DNA of 64,000 nt from Celeribacter marinus (lineage in GTDB: Bacteria; Pseudomonadota; Alphaproteobacteria; Rhodobacterales; Rhodobacteraceae). The notes beneath the pieces were generated by a model. It was not told the DNA's origin. It saw only the letters and a program-made list of their open reading frames with translations, and did no database searches. Positions 17,594 through 27,634 of this stretch are shown one piece after another (position 1 is the stretch's first letter; each line of letters begins with the position of its first letter). Both the position numbers and the translations under genes were made by a program. The stretch covers positions 2,742,932 through 2,806,931 of the forward strand of contig NZ_CP012023.1 of the NCBI RefSeq assembly GCF_001308265.1, written 5' to 3'.

Positions 17594-18927
17594 ATCTCTG
17601 CTCCGTTCGCCAAGACACCAGCCAAACGGGCCGCTTCCAATTGCGTTTGCACGATCTCGTATTTGACATCGATGTGTTTCAACTCGTCGCGTACCATCTG
17701 CTCATAGACGCTCAACACATCCATGACCGTCTTTTTGCCGGCCTCGAATTGGTCTTGGAACAGGCGGTAATTTGCACGTGATTGCTGTACCAGATCGGCG
17801 GCGTCCCGCTCCTTGCGGCTCAACGCCTGTAGGCTGCTGTCCAATCTCGAACGCTGACGCGCTGCGGTCTCTTGCGCGCGACCGACAAGGGCGAGAGCCG
17901 CCCCCTCGCGTGCTTTGCTCGCTTCCATTTCGGCGCGCGTGCCAAGGCCTAGGCCACTGCCCTCATAGTCCAAAGCAGCCGAGCTATTCTTACCAATCAA
18001 TCCCGTTGCGGACAAAGTGGGCAACAAGGATGCACGCTCCACATGGGCCTCCGCAGAGGCGCGTTTGGCCTCAGCCCGTGCGCGCACCACATCCAATGTC
18101 TCAAGGGACGAGGACGCCAATTTGATCCCACTTGGCGCGCTCAATTCAGGCACAGAGTGGCCCGACATCATAGAGCGCAATTCGGAAATCGCGCTATCAC
18201 GCGCCTCGCTGTGGGTCGCGGCCTCGTGCTCCATCTCGGAGATTTTGGAATGCACCACACGCTCGTCAGCAAGACTGGAAAGCCCCCCGCGCACGCGCTC
18301 GCCAACCACACGGTTGAACTCGCGCATCCGCCCTAGACCACTTTGCGCCATCGCGGTTTTTTCGCGCGCCTCAGCGGCGACAACCAGTAGCTCCAGCCCC
18401 GAATGAACGCGGTCGTTTTCATCTTGAGCCAAGACAACCGCAGCCACTTCGACATCGGCGGCAGCAAATTCGCGCTCGGCCTTTTTCTTGCCGTTGTCGT
18501 ACAACACCTGATTGACCAATAACCCGGCCGCGAATTCACCCAATGACGTCAACGAGATGGAAGGGCCAATCGTGGGAAGCCAGTTTTTATCACGCGACAC
18601 AGACCGCATTTTGGCCGCACGCAACTCTGCCTGCGCCACACCTGATGAGGTTTCAAGCAACGTCGATGCCAACGTGTCATAGGGCGAGCCTGCATCCAAC
18701 ACACTGCGCCGCGAAATCAGGCCCGAAATGATCTCGGATCCGCTATCAGAATTGGCCGCCGCAAGTTGCGGCGCACCCGTCACCATCGGGGCCGGAGCCG
18801 CCATTTGGTCACGTACAAACGCCACAGGTTTGACATCGGAGAGTTTGGACATCAAAGGCGCATCCATACATCCAGACAGAGCAGTGGTTGCCCCGATAAA
18901 GATACAAACTGAAAGACCCTTGCGCAT
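17590..18927 (-). CDS. TolC-family outer membrane efflux/secretion lipoprotein
   Basis: A 445-residue protein. The N-terminus 'MRKGLSVCIFIGATTALSGC' is a lipoprotein signal peptide with the acylated cysteine at residue 20. The rest is helix-rich with the paired repeats of TolC-like proteins (for example 'LLVNQVLYDNGKKKAEREFAAAD' and, late in the protein, 'QFEAGKKTVMDVLSVYEQM'). ATG 18927 is preferred over an upstream frame start because GAGGG precedes it and the lipobox is then correctly placed. It forms the outer-membrane channel of the type I system and lies 54 bases after the adhesin gene. Confidence 0.9.
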   Translation of the reverse strand: MRKGLSVCIFIGATTALSGCMDAPLMSKLSDVKPVAFVRDQMAAPAPMVTGAPQLAAANSDSGSEIISGLISRRSVLDAGSPYDTLASTLLETSSGVAQAELRAAKMRSVSRDKNWLPTIGPSISLTSLGEFAAGLLVNQVLYDNGKKKAEREFAAADVEVAAVVLAQDENDRVHSGLELLVVAAEAREKTAMAQSGLGRMREFNRVVGERVRGGLSSLADERVVHSKISEMEHEAATHSEARDSAISELRSMMSGHSVPELSAPSGIKLASSSLETLDVVRARAEAKRASAEAHVERASLLPTLSATGLIGKNSSAALDYEGSGLGLGTRAEMEASKAREGAALALVGRAQETAARQRSRLDSSLQALSRKERDAADLVQQSRANYRLFQDQFEAGKKTVMDVLSVYEQMVRDELKHIDVKYEIVQTQLEAARLAGVLANGAEI

Positions 18928-18981
18928 GACACCCTCACTCAACACCTGCGTGAACTGACCCCGAAAAGACACAAGACGTCC

Positions 18982-21900
18982 TTACGGGAGCACCACTTCG
19001 ATATCGTGATCTACCAGAACCTGACCCTCGTCGCCCAATGTATAGACATCGTAGGTCGCGCCATCGATTTGCGTCGATTGGCCTGTGTTCGTTGCACCCT
19101 CGAGGATCACACGGTCGTCTTCGCCGCCATGAATGGTGATCGCACCATCCACGCCCGCCAAACGATCCATGTCAGCGGCCTTGAGCGTGACCTGACCACC
19201 GTTGACGAACTGAAGATCAATCGCGCCAAGCTCGAACCCGTCAAGGCCGGTATTGTCGAGATCAACATCGAACATCGCGCCATCAGGGCGTTCATTGGTG
19301 GTGTCGAGTACAAACAGAGTATCAGATTGGTTGCCCGCTGTGTCCTCAGAGGACAACACGATTTGCGACCCGTTCGGGATCTTGTTGCCAAAGACCATCA
19401 TAGTTTCGCTGCCGACCTCAATGTCGGTTGCGGCCACTTCGGTAACTTGGCCCGCATCCGTGACAGAAAAGACCGAGACATCATCCGCCGTAGCGTCGAT
19501 TGAAACAGACCGTACACCGGTGGTGTCGCGCATAACCGCCTCGACCACGGGTTCGGTGTCGATGGTATCAATCTCGATCTGTGTCATCTCGGACAAGGTA
19601 TTGTTGTATTTGTCGATGGCTTCGATTTTCACGTCTGCGAACCGTTCGCCGCCCGCAATCACACCGTCCTCAAACGTCACGGTCCAGCCGCCGTTGCTGT
19701 CCACCTCTGCTTGTTGGCGCACGCCGTCGATAGTGACAAAGACGCGCGACCCTGCTTCGACTTCGCCCGTTAGAACCAGACCACCGTCCATTTCCGCGCC
19801 GTTAAATACGCCATCCGCGCCCGCAACATTGGCGTCCATGCCAAGCTCGTTCACAATTGTGTCGTAAGTCACCGTGTCGGACAAACGTGCCTCGTTACCC
19901 GCAAGGTCGGTTGCTACGACCAAGATTGGAACAAAGCCCTCGCCCGCAGGGATTGTACCCGCAGGAAGCGTATAGGACCACGCACCTGTGCCATTGGCCG
20001 TGACCGAGAACTCGGACCCGCCCACGGTGATGACCACATCTGAATATGGCTCAACTTGACCGTTCAGTTTCACACCGTTGTCAGATTCTGTTTTGTTTAC
20101 AACGCCATCGGAGCCGCCAAAATCAGACAGGTTATTGAATTCATTTACAAAAGTATCGACTTCGATTGCGCGGGTAACCGTTTTGGTGTTGCCCGCATCA
20201 TCCGTGATCGTCGCCGTAGCTTCGGTCATGTATTCGCCCGCGACCACTTCGCTTGCGGCAAATTTCACCGCGAACGAGCCACCAGATGAGGCCCGTACCG
20301 TGTGCGACGCATCGCCCAACGTCACGACCACATTTAGTCCCGGCGTTGCCGTACCCGTAATCCAGACGCCATCAGCGGCCTCATCAAAGTTGATGACGTT
20401 GTCGCCCTCAACCGGACCGGTCGAGAGGGCAACATTGCCAGCCACGGTATCTACACGAACAGACGTTGCTGACTGCGCAGAGTTACCCGCCGCGTCTGTC
20501 GCAACTGCCGTGAGTGTTGTGTTGTATTCACCCGCAGGCAACGTACCGGCCGGAAGTGTGACATTCCAAACGCCGTTTGCGCCCGCCGCCGTGGTCATCT
20601 CCACACCTTGAAGCGTGACAACAACGATCGATCCGGGTTCGGCTGTGCCAGAGAACGTGAGCGGTTGACCGCTTTCCGAAAGGTTCACGATCTCGTCGCC
20701 ACCCGAGTGGTTCGGATCAATCGCAACACCCATTTCAGTGTCGATATGGAATGTGCCAGATGTGGACGACGAATTGCCCGCCGCGTCCGTGGACACCGCC
20801 GTCACATTGGCGTCATAGGTGCCTTGGGGCAGTGAACCATTGGCGTAGTTGACCGTCCACGTTCCATCCTCACCGACAGTTGTCGAGCGCGATACGCCCG
20901 CGACCGTCACCACCACAGTCGAGCCTGCCTCGCCGGTGCCGGACAAATCAACGCTCTCTTTCATTTCAGACAGGTTTACAGTGCCGTCACCACCCGCGCC
21001 GCCCGCGTTCACCGTCAGGCCGCCTTCGAGGTCGACGTGAACGTCATGCGTATAACTCGCCGCATTGCCTGCCGCGTCCGTAACGGTCGCAGAGATAGTG
21101 CTATCGTATGTTCCAGACGGGAATTGCGTGCCGTCAAAAACGGCGCTCCATGTGCCATCTTGGCCAACGGTCGTTTCGACCTGCTGACCTTCCATTGTGA
21201 CAACAACGGTTGCGCCGGCTTCGGAGGTTCCCGATACGGTCACATCGCCTGTGGCTTCGTCGATATTGATGACATTGTCGCCAGCAACCATATCAAACGT
21301 TAGGTCTTCCGCTTCGGTATCGACCAAAAGCGTATCAGTCACAGTCGTAGAGTTGCCCGCCCCGTCCGTCGATGTGACGGTGACATCTGTGGTGTATTCA
21401 CCCTCTTCAATCGTTTCGCTGTCGAAATCGACAGTCCACGTGCCGTCCTCGTTTACCGTGGTTGTACCCGTGGTGTCGTTGATAGTGACATCCACCGTTG
21501 CACCCGGCTCACCCTCGCCCGAAATGGTAAAGCTGCCACTATCGTAGCCCTCGCCATTGACGATCGCACCCGTTCCTTCGGTTCCGTCCGTAATGACAAC
21601 ATCAGGCGCAGATGTGTCGGGCGCAGACCCGCCACCACCACCACCACCATCACTTCCACCGCCATCACCATTCGCGAGCGCACCAGCCGCCAAAGCTGCA
21701 CCACCTGCACCAAGACCAAACAATGGGCCAAGCAATGGCGCGGCAATCGGCGCAACAACCGGTTCGATCCGCTCAAGGTCAAGGAACACCAACTGGTCGT
21801 ATTCGCTCCACTTGCCCGACAAATCGACATCGCCGTAACTTGCCAGCAATTCACCCTCAGCCGTGTCTGCAAATTCAACCTCGGAGATAAAACCGCGCTC

Positions 21901-22146
21901 GGACAGCAACAGCTCCTTTTCACCGCCAACAAAGAAGCCTTCGAGACGAATTTCCTTGCCACCGACCAACGTGAGGATCAAATCCCCGCCGTCGCGCGCA
22001 TAACCGGAAATCGCGGCCTGCGTTGTGTTCAATGAAATGTCTTCTATGCCCGCCATACGGATGACTTCGACATCACCCGCGAGAGAAAGACTGCCTGTGT
22101 CGATTTCGCCCGCATTATTGCGGACGGTAAATTGCAAACCTACCAT
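18982..22146 (-). CDS. Large Ig-like-repeat adhesin, type I secretion substrate (BapA-prefix type)
   Basis: A 1054-residue acidic surface protein. Residues 1-128 resemble the BapA-prefix domain. A hydrophobic stretch (about 129-158, 'PLLGPLFGLGAGGAALAAGA') and a poly-glycine linker (about 160-173) follow. Seven Ig-like repeats of 94-98 residues (about 183-855) each carry a variant of 'SGTGEAGSTVVVTVAG', then 'DGTWTV', then 'ATDAAGNS', and end near a 'VDT'. The C-terminal 200 residues ('VYTLGDEGQVLVDHDIEVVLP' end) likely hold the secretion signal. No RTX nonapeptides (GGxGxD) are seen. As the first gene before TolC, ABC and HlyD genes it is the obvious substrate. The N-terminal hydrophobic plug may hold it in the channel, as in LapA-type adhesins (inference). 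Confidence 0.85.
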   Translation of the reverse strand: MVGLQFTVRNNAGEIDTGSLSLAGDVEVIRMAGIEDISLNTTQAAISGYARDGGDLILTLVGGKEIRLEGFFVGGEKELLLSERGFISEVEFADTAEGELLASYGDVDLSGKWSEYDQLVFLDLERIEPVVAPIAAPLLGPLFGLGAGGAALAAGALANGDGGGSDGGGGGGGSAPDTSAPDVVITDGTEGTGAIVNGEGYDSGSFTISGEGEPGATVDVTINDTTGTTTVNEDGTWTVDFDSETIEEGEYTTDVTVTSTDGAGNSTTVTDTLLVDTEAEDLTFDMVAGDNVINIDEATGDVTVSGTSEAGATVVVTMEGQQVETTVGQDGTWSAVFDGTQFPSGTYDSTISATVTDAAGNAASYTHDVHVDLEGGLTVNAGGAGGDGTVNLSEMKESVDLSGTGEAGSTVVVTVAGVSRSTTVGEDGTWTVNYANGSLPQGTYDANVTAVSTDAAGNSSSTSGTFHIDTEMGVAIDPNHSGGDEIVNLSESGQPLTFSGTAEPGSIVVVTLQGVEMTTAAGANGVWNVTLPAGTLPAGEYNTTLTAVATDAAGNSAQSATSVRVDTVAGNVALSTGPVEGDNVINFDEAADGVWITGTATPGLNVVVTLGDASHTVRASSGGSFAVKFAASEVVAGEYMTEATATITDDAGNTKTVTRAIEVDTFVNEFNNLSDFGGSDGVVNKTESDNGVKLNGQVEPYSDVVITVGGSEFSVTANGTGAWSYTLPAGTIPAGEGFVPILVVATDLAGNEARLSDTVTYDTIVNELGMDANVAGADGVFNGAEMDGGLVLTGEVEAGSRVFVTIDGVRQQAEVDSNGGWTVTFEDGVIAGGERFADVKIEAIDKYNNTLSEMTQIEIDTIDTEPVVEAVMRDTTGVRSVSIDATADDVSVFSVTDAGQVTEVAATDIEVGSETMMVFGNKIPNGSQIVLSSEDTAGNQSDTLFVLDTTNERPDGAMFDVDLDNTGLDGFELGAIDLQFVNGGQVTLKAADMDRLAGVDGAITIHGGEDDRVILEGATNTGQSTQIDGATYDVYTLGDEGQVLVDHDIEVVLP

Positions 22147-22398
22147 TATACATATTCACTTCTGCTCAAGTATGTGCCGTGTATCCTAAGTTTGGTCACA
22201 GCTATCATTACGCTCTAGCTTAGAAACTAACGTATACTCGAATCACTTGCTAGATTTTTCTGCGATTTCGGCAAAAAAAGCCCTATTTGCTACCAGATAG
22301 CGCCATAAACCCCGGACTGCTCCCAAGATTTGGAGAAGAACACGACATATTGGCAATCAGGCAAGATAGCGAAAATGGATGATTTTTATGACCTTACG

Positions 22399-24834
22399 TC
22401 AGCCAGCACGGCCCACACCGCGCAGCCGAAGTGCATTGCTGATCACAAAGACAGATGAGAGCGCCATTGCCCCCGCGCCCAGCATCGGAGAGAGCAAAAC
22501 ACCCCAAGTCGGGTAAAGCACGCCCGCAGCAATCGGGATAAGTGCGACATTGTACGCAAAGGCCCAAAACAGGTTTTGGCGGATATTGCGCATCACTTTG
22601 CGGCTCAGGTCCAACGCCGTGACCACCGCGCGCGGGTCCGCCCCCATCAAAACCACGTCCGCCGCCTCAATCGCAACATCAGTGCCGCTCCCAACGGCCA
22701 ACCCGACATCTGCCGAGGCCAACGCAGGCGCATCGTTTATCCCATCGCCAACAAATGCAATCTGGCCAAACTGTGCACGCAATGCCGCGACGATCTCGGC
22801 CTTGCCCTTGGGCAACACCTCCGCCTCGACCCGATCGATGCCCAACTCGTCCGCAATCGCGCGTGCCGCCCGCTTGGTATCGCCCGAGACCATGACCACG
22901 GATAGCCCGCGCGCATGTAACATCGCGACCGCCTCTTTCGACCCTGCACGCACACGGTCAGACACGCCAAGGACCATCGCAGGCACGCCGTCTATCGCCA
23001 CCAAAACAGGGGTGCGCCCTTGCGCCTCCAACATCTCTAACGATGCGCCAAAAGCCGCCATTTCGACGCCTTCGCGCACCATCAATCGCCCATTGCCGAC
23101 CAAGACCTGATGATCGCCAACCTGCGCACTCACCCCGTGTCCTGCGACCGCGCGGGCGCGACCAACCGCTGGCAGGGTCAGGTCATGCTCTGCCGCCGCC
23201 CGCTCAATGGCGCGCGCGATCGGATGCTCTGATTTTGCCTCCACGGCGGCAACCATCGCCAGAACGGTGTTTTCATCGCCAAACAGCGCGATGATATCCG
23301 TCACCACGGGCGCGCCCATCGTGAGTGTGCCGGTCTTGTCAAACGCCACCACCTTGACCGACTGCAACGCCTGAAGGGCATCACCCTTGCGAAACAACAC
23401 GCCCAACTCTGCGGCCCGCCCCGTTCCCACCATGATCGATGTGGGCGTGGCCAGACCCATCGCGCACGGACAGGCAATGATCAGCACCGATACCCCCGCA
23501 ACAAGCGCATATTGCAACGCCGCATCAGGCCCAAAGGCCAACCAGACCAGAACAGTCAACGCGGCCAACACCATCACAGCAGGCACAAAATACATCGTCA
23601 CCTTATCAACCAAAGACTGAATTGGGAGCTTGGCCCCTTGCGCATCTTCGACCATGCGAATGATCTGCGCCAACATGGTGTCACCGCCCACCTTGAGCGC
23701 GCGGTAGCTCATCGCCCCCTCGCCGTTTACCGTACCCGCGATCAACGCCGCCCCTTCGCCCTTGGCCACGGGCAGCGGCTCGCCGGAGATCATCGCCTCG
23801 TCAACATGGCTGTCGCCGCTGATCACAACACCGTCCACCGCAACCTTTTCACCGGGACGCAGGTGCACAATATCACCCACGACAACCTCACCAATGGCCA
23901 CATCAACAACCGCCCCGTCACGCTCTACGCGGGCTGTCACGGCCTTCATCCCGGCCAGTTTGCGAATGGCCTCGCCCGTGCGCCCCTTTGCGCGCGCTTC
24001 TAAATAGCGCCCCAACAAGATCAGCGTCACAATCACCGCCGCAGCCTCGAAATACACGTTTCGCGCGGCAGGCGGCAAATACCACGGTGCAAAAGTCGTC
24101 ACGCACGAATAGGCAAACGCTGACCCCGCCCCCATCGCCACGAGCGAATTCATATCAGGCGCGCCGCGCAACAAGGCGGGAACCCCCTTTAAAAAGAACC
24201 CGCGCGCAGGGCCGATCAAGACGACCAATGTGAGCCAAAACTGGATAAGCCGCCATGTTTGGTGCTCCATCGCCCCCATAATCCAACCATGGACAGGCGG
24301 GTATAAATGCCCACCCATTTCAACGACGAACACCGGCAATGTGAAGGCAGCAGCAACGATTAACCGGCGCAAATAGCCGCGCGCCTCATCGGCTTTGCGA
24401 TCCTCGTGTGGCGCATCTTGCGCGCGAGATCTGGCGGTGTACCCGACCCCCGCCACCGCGCCGCATAGGGCATCCGCGTCTGTTACTCCGGCTAAAACCG
24501 TAGCGCTCGCCGTTTCTGCCGCCAGATTGACCGATGCGGCGATCACGCCCTCAACATCCGCCAAAGCCCGCTCAACCCGCCCGACACATGAGGCGCACGA
24601 CATGCCCTCGACATCGAGCACGATAGCCTCCGTTCGCGCGGGATAACCCGCTTTTTCCAAGGTTGCGACAATACTGGACATGTCCGCAGGCGCTTCAAAC
24701 GTAATCTCCGCCGCCTCCACGGCAAGGTTCACATTGGCCGCATGAATGCCTTCGGCCGCCAAAAGAGCCCGCTCGACACGTCCCACGCAGGACGCGCAGG
24801 TCATTCCCTCAACGCTCAATCTGACGGAGTGCAT
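22399..24834 (-). CDS. copA: Copper-translocating P-type ATPase
   Basis: An 811-residue P1B-type ATPase of the inner membrane exporting Cu+. Two N-terminal heavy-metal domains carry 'GMTCASC' (residues 10-16) and 'GMSCASC' (near 79). The transmembrane metal site 'ACPCAMGLATP' is near residue 450, the phosphorylation motif 'DKTGTLT' near 496, 'SEHPIARAI' near 540 and 'GDGINDAPAL' near 710. ATG 24834 has AAGAGG upstream. It is divergent from a small copper chaperone gene, the usual pairing for copper homeostasis. No CueR-type regulator gene is visible. Confidence 0.95.
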   Translation of the reverse strand: MHSVRLSVEGMTCASCVGRVERALLAAEGIHAANVNLAVEAAEITFEAPADMSSIVATLEKAGYPARTEAIVLDVEGMSCASCVGRVERALADVEGVIAASVNLAAETASATVLAGVTDADALCGAVAGVGYTARSRAQDAPHEDRKADEARGYLRRLIVAAAFTLPVFVVEMGGHLYPPVHGWIMGAMEHQTWRLIQFWLTLVVLIGPARGFFLKGVPALLRGAPDMNSLVAMGAGSAFAYSCVTTFAPWYLPPAARNVYFEAAAVIVTLILLGRYLEARAKGRTGEAIRKLAGMKAVTARVERDGAVVDVAIGEVVVGDIVHLRPGEKVAVDGVVISGDSHVDEAMISGEPLPVAKGEGAALIAGTVNGEGAMSYRALKVGGDTMLAQIIRMVEDAQGAKLPIQSLVDKVTMYFVPAVMVLAALTVLVWLAFGPDAALQYALVAGVSVLIIACPCAMGLATPTSIMVGTGRAAELGVLFRKGDALQALQSVKVVAFDKTGTLTMGAPVVTDIIALFGDENTVLAMVAAVEAKSEHPIARAIERAAAEHDLTLPAVGRARAVAGHGVSAQVGDHQVLVGNGRLMVREGVEMAAFGASLEMLEAQGRTPVLVAIDGVPAMVLGVSDRVRAGSKEAVAMLHARGLSVVMVSGDTKRAARAIADELGIDRVEAEVLPKGKAEIVAALRAQFGQIAFVGDGINDAPALASADVGLAVGSGTDVAIEAADVVLMGADPRAVVTALDLSRKVMRNIRQNLFWAFAYNVALIPIAAGVLYPTWGVLLSPMLGAGAMALSSVFVISNALRLRGVGRAG

Positions 24835-24864
24835 GTTGGCCTCTTTCGGTTAAATTCCTTGCCC

Positions 24865-24874
24865 CACCTAGGTG
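24865..24874. promoter_or_regulatory. 10-bp palindrome in the copA/chaperone divergent promoter
   Basis: CACCTAGGTG is a perfect palindrome midway between the divergent starts at 24834 and 24974. It could be the centre of a copper-responsive operator. It does not match the CueR/HmrR consensus closely, so the assignment is tentative. Confidence 0.35.
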
Positions 24875-24973
24875 TCTACGTCGCCACGCGTCAAGACGCA
24901 GCGCGACAAAGTGAACGCATTGCCTTTCACCGGCGATATGCTACTCATTTCAAAACATCAAAAGGAACCCGCT

Positions 24974-25174
24974 ATGTCCGTGTTTTCAGTTCCCGATATG
25001 ACGTGTGGCCATTGCAGCGCCTCCATCTTGCAGGCCCTCGAAGCTGTTGATGATGGCGTCGATATCGAGGTCGATATGGAGAACCGTGAAATTGATGTGC
25101 GCTCCAACGCCACAGACGCGGCTGTTCTGAAAGCCCTACAAGACGCCGGATACCCCGCCGAACTGCGTTCCTGA
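24974..25174 (+). CDS. Heavy-metal-associated domain protein, copper chaperone
   Basis: A 66-residue single HMA domain with 'MTCGHCSAS' near residue 9, whose two cysteines bind Cu+. The C-terminus 'ALQDAGYPAELRS' is the normal end of the fold. ATG 24974 has AAAAGGAA upstream; the longer in-frame start at 24872 adds residues outside the fold. It is CopZ-like in size and probably hands copper to the ATPase encoded divergently. Confidence 0.88.
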   Translation: MSVFSVPDMTCGHCSASILQALEAVDDGVDIEVDMENREIDVRSNATDAAVLKALQDAGYPAELRS

Positions 25175-25277
25175 GCACGCCCACACGCCCCTTGTTCATT
25201 TATCTGCATTGCACGCGCGCGATGCCCGCGCAATAACGGTGCGTAAACCACGCAAGATGAACACGAGGGAGAGGCTG

Positions 25278-26174
25278 ATGATCAAAGCCGACTGGATCGC
25301 TGTCGATTGGGGCACAACCGCCCTGCGCGCTTGGGCCATGAGCACAAGTGGCACTCTTCTGGCTGAGGCGCATTCCGAAAACGGGATGGGATCGCTTGAT
25401 CCAGACGCATTTGAACCTGCACTTCTTGACCTCATCTCGGATTGGCTCCCTGCGGGCAAAACCCGCGTGATTGCATGTGGTATGGTTGGCGCGCGCCAAG
25501 GTTGGATTGAGGCTGATTACGCCCGCACACCCTGCGCCCCCACCGCCAGCATACTCACACACGCGCCGACCACCGATCCGCGCCTTGATGTGCGTATCCT
25601 TCCGGGGGTTTGCCAAATGTCACCCGCCGATGTGATGCGCGGCGAGGAAACCCAAATCGCTGGATTCCAAGCCCTCAATCCCGACTTTGACGGCGTAGTC
25701 GTCCTGCCCGGGAGCCACACCAAATGGGTCCATATGAGCGCGCGCGAAATCGTATCGTTCCAAACCGTGATGACAGGGGAAATGTTCGCGGCCCTGTCCA
25801 ATCACACCGTATTGCGCCACTCTGTGACCTGCGATGACTGGGATGCGTCCGCCTTTGACAACGCGGTCGACGAGAGCCTGTCACGCCCTGAAAAGCTTGC
25901 CGCCAAACTGTTTTCGCTGCGCGCCGAGGGCTTGCTCAATGGCATGACCAACGCCACCGCCAAATCCCGCTTGTCCGGCCTCTTGATCGGCGCTGAAATT
26001 GCCGCGTGCAAACCGTACTGGCTCGGCCAACCTGTGGCGCTGATCGGCGACAAAAAACTGTGTGCGCTGTATGCGCGCGCTCTGAAACCCCAAGGCGTCG
26101 ATGCCGTTATGACCGATGCCACGACGATGACCCTCGCAGGGCTCAAAGCCGCCCACGCCACACTGACGGAGTAA
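25278..26174 (+). CDS. dgoK: 2-dehydro-3-deoxygalactonokinase
   Basis: A 298-residue sugar kinase of the DgoK family. 'IAVDWGTTALRAWAM' near residue 7 is the diagnostic N-terminus; 'VVLPGSHTKWVHM' near 150 is also typical. It phosphorylates 2-keto-3-deoxy-galactonate at C6 using ATP. ATG 25278 follows GAGGGAGAGG. The aldolase gene starts six bases downstream, making a tight operon dgoK-dgoA-lactonase-epimerase. Confidence 0.93.
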   Translation: MIKADWIAVDWGTTALRAWAMSTSGTLLAEAHSENGMGSLDPDAFEPALLDLISDWLPAGKTRVIACGMVGARQGWIEADYARTPCAPTASILTHAPTTDPRLDVRILPGVCQMSPADVMRGEETQIAGFQALNPDFDGVVVLPGSHTKWVHMSAREIVSFQTVMTGEMFAALSNHTVLRHSVTCDDWDASAFDNAVDESLSRPEKLAAKLFSLRAEGLLNGMTNATAKSRLSGLLIGAEIAACKPYWLGQPVALIGDKKLCALYARALKPQGVDAVMTDATTMTLAGLKAAHATLTE

Positions 26175-26180
26175 CCTGAC

Positions 26181-26786
26181 ATGAGCCGACCTATTATTGC
26201 CATTCTGCGCGGCCTGACCCCACCCGAGGCGGTCGAAATCGCCGGCGCCCTCATCGACGCGGGCATCGACCGTATCGAGGTGCCGCTGAACTCCCCCGAC
26301 CCTTTTGCGTCTATCAAAGCAATGGTCGATGCCTACGGTGATCGCGCCCTGATCGGTGCAGGCACCGTGTTGACCCTGTCGGACGTGGCCCAAGTCAAAG
26401 CGGCAGGGGGCAAACTCATTGTCTCACCCGATGCCAACCCCGACATTATCGCGGCCACCAAAGCCCACGGCATGCAATCGTTTCCCGGCGTCCTGACCCC
26501 CACCGAAATGTTCAGCGCTCTGCGCGCTGGTGCAGATGGGCTCAAAATCTTTCCCGCGTTCAAGCTGGGCATCGAGGGACTAAAAGCCGTAAAAGCCGTG
26601 CTGCCCGCCGACACCGATGTGTACGCCGTAGGCGGTGTCGACCCTGACGATTTCGCCGACTGGATTGCCGCCGGTGCCGCAGGCTTTGGCATGGGGTCCG
26701 CACTTTATAAACCTGGGTTTACCGCCGACGAGGTCGCATCACGCGCCCGCGCCATGGTAGCCGCCTATGATGAGGCCGTGAAATGA
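26181..26786 (+). CDS. dgoA: 2-dehydro-3-deoxy-6-phosphogalactonate aldolase
   Basis: A 201-residue class I KDPG/KDPGal aldolase. 'IIAILRGLTPPEAVEIAGALIDAG' holds the usual N-terminal arginine, 'IGAGTVL' is near residue 56, and the Schiff-base lysine lies in 'LKIFPAFKLG' near 120. It splits 2-keto-3-deoxy-6-phosphogalactonate to pyruvate and glyceraldehyde 3-phosphate. KDPG activity is possible, but the adjacent DgoK points to the galactonate branch. Its stop overlaps the next start as ATGA. Confidence 0.92.
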   Translation: MSRPIIAILRGLTPPEAVEIAGALIDAGIDRIEVPLNSPDPFASIKAMVDAYGDRALIGAGTVLTLSDVAQVKAAGGKLIVSPDANPDIIAATKAHGMQSFPGVLTPTEMFSALRAGADGLKIFPAFKLGIEGLKAVKAVLPADTDVYAVGGVDPDDFADWIAAGAAGFGMGSALYKPGFTADEVASRARAMVAAYDEAVK

Positions 26787-27634
26787 GCTATTACATTTAT
26801 GATGAAACCCGTTGCGAGCTTGGTGAGGGGCCACTGTGGCACCCTATCCGCAATCAACTGTTTTGGTTCGACATCATGGGCATGCGTCTGCACACCCGCG
26901 TGAATGACGAAACGGTCACATGGCAATTCGACGAATATGTCTCTGCGGCGGGCTGGGTCGACGAGAACACGCTCCTGATGGCCTCCGAAACATCGCTGTC
27001 GACCTTTGACATAGCGACGGGCGAAACCTCCTTTGTGTGTGCGCTTGAGGCCGACAATCCAGACACACGGTCCAACGATGGCCGCGCCGACCCCCAAGGC
27101 GGGTTCTGGATTGGCACGATGGGCAAAGCCTCACAGGAGAAAGCGGGGTCGATCTACCGCTACTACCGTGGCACTCTGCGCAAGCTGTTTGGCGACATCA
27201 CGATCACCAACTCCATCTGCTTTTCTCCGGATGGGACAACCGCCTATTTTTGCGATACGCGCACCGATCAAATCATGCGGGTAGCACTCAATGATGACGG
27301 ATGGCCGCACGGCAAACCCGAGGTATTTATCGCAAACGCCAACCACCCAGACGGATCCGTTGTTGATGCGGACGGCAACCTGTGGAACGCACAATGGGGA
27401 TCATACCGCGTGTGCGGTTACGCCCCAACGGGTGAGGTTCTGCGCTATATCGACGTGGGCGGACTGCAATCGTCATGCCCTGCGTTTGGCGGCGCAGATG
27501 GCACCACGATGTTCGTGACATCCGCACAGCAAAACCTCACCGATGACGACCGCGCCAAAAGCGATGAACACGGTGCGGTTTTTGCCATCGACAACGTGGC
27601 AAAGGGCCAAAAAGAACATCAGGTCTTTCTATGA
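26783..27634 (+). CDS. SMP-30/gluconolactonase family sugar lactonase
   Basis: A 283-residue six-bladed propeller hydrolase. 'CELGEGPLWHP' provides the metal-binding glutamate near residue 13, and 'SNDGRADPQGGFWIGTMG' near 96 and 'HPDGSVVDADGNLW' near 191 supply other conserved metal and active-site residues. In a dgo operon it most likely opens galactono-1,4-lactone. It overlaps dgoA at its start and the epimerase gene at its end, each by four bases, so translation is coupled along the operon. Confidence 0.88.
   Translation: MSYYIYDETRCELGEGPLWHPIRNQLFWFDIMGMRLHTRVNDETVTWQFDEYVSAAGWVDENTLLMASETSLSTFDIATGETSFVCALEADNPDTRSNDGRADPQGGFWIGTMGKASQEKAGSIYRYYRGTLRKLFGDITITNSICFSPDGTTAYFCDTRTDQIMRVALNDDGWPHGKPEVFIANANHPDGSVVDADGNLWNAQWGSYRVCGYAPTGEVLRYIDVGGLQSSCPAFGGADGTTMFVTSAQQNLTDDDRAKSDEHGAVFAIDNVAKGQKEHQVFL

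Noticed and set aside
21630-21672. Short CCA/GGT tandem repeats resembling a microsatellite or CRISPR-like repeat
   Set aside because: They encode the poly-glycine linker of the adhesin and are multiples of three; no spacers exist. No CRISPR array was seen anywhere in the window.
24841-24973. A CueR/HmrR operator in the copA promoter
   Set aside because: The palindrome CACCTAGGTG is present but the typical CCTTCC/GGAAGG arms and 19-base promoter spacing were not found, so only a tentative palindrome is reported.
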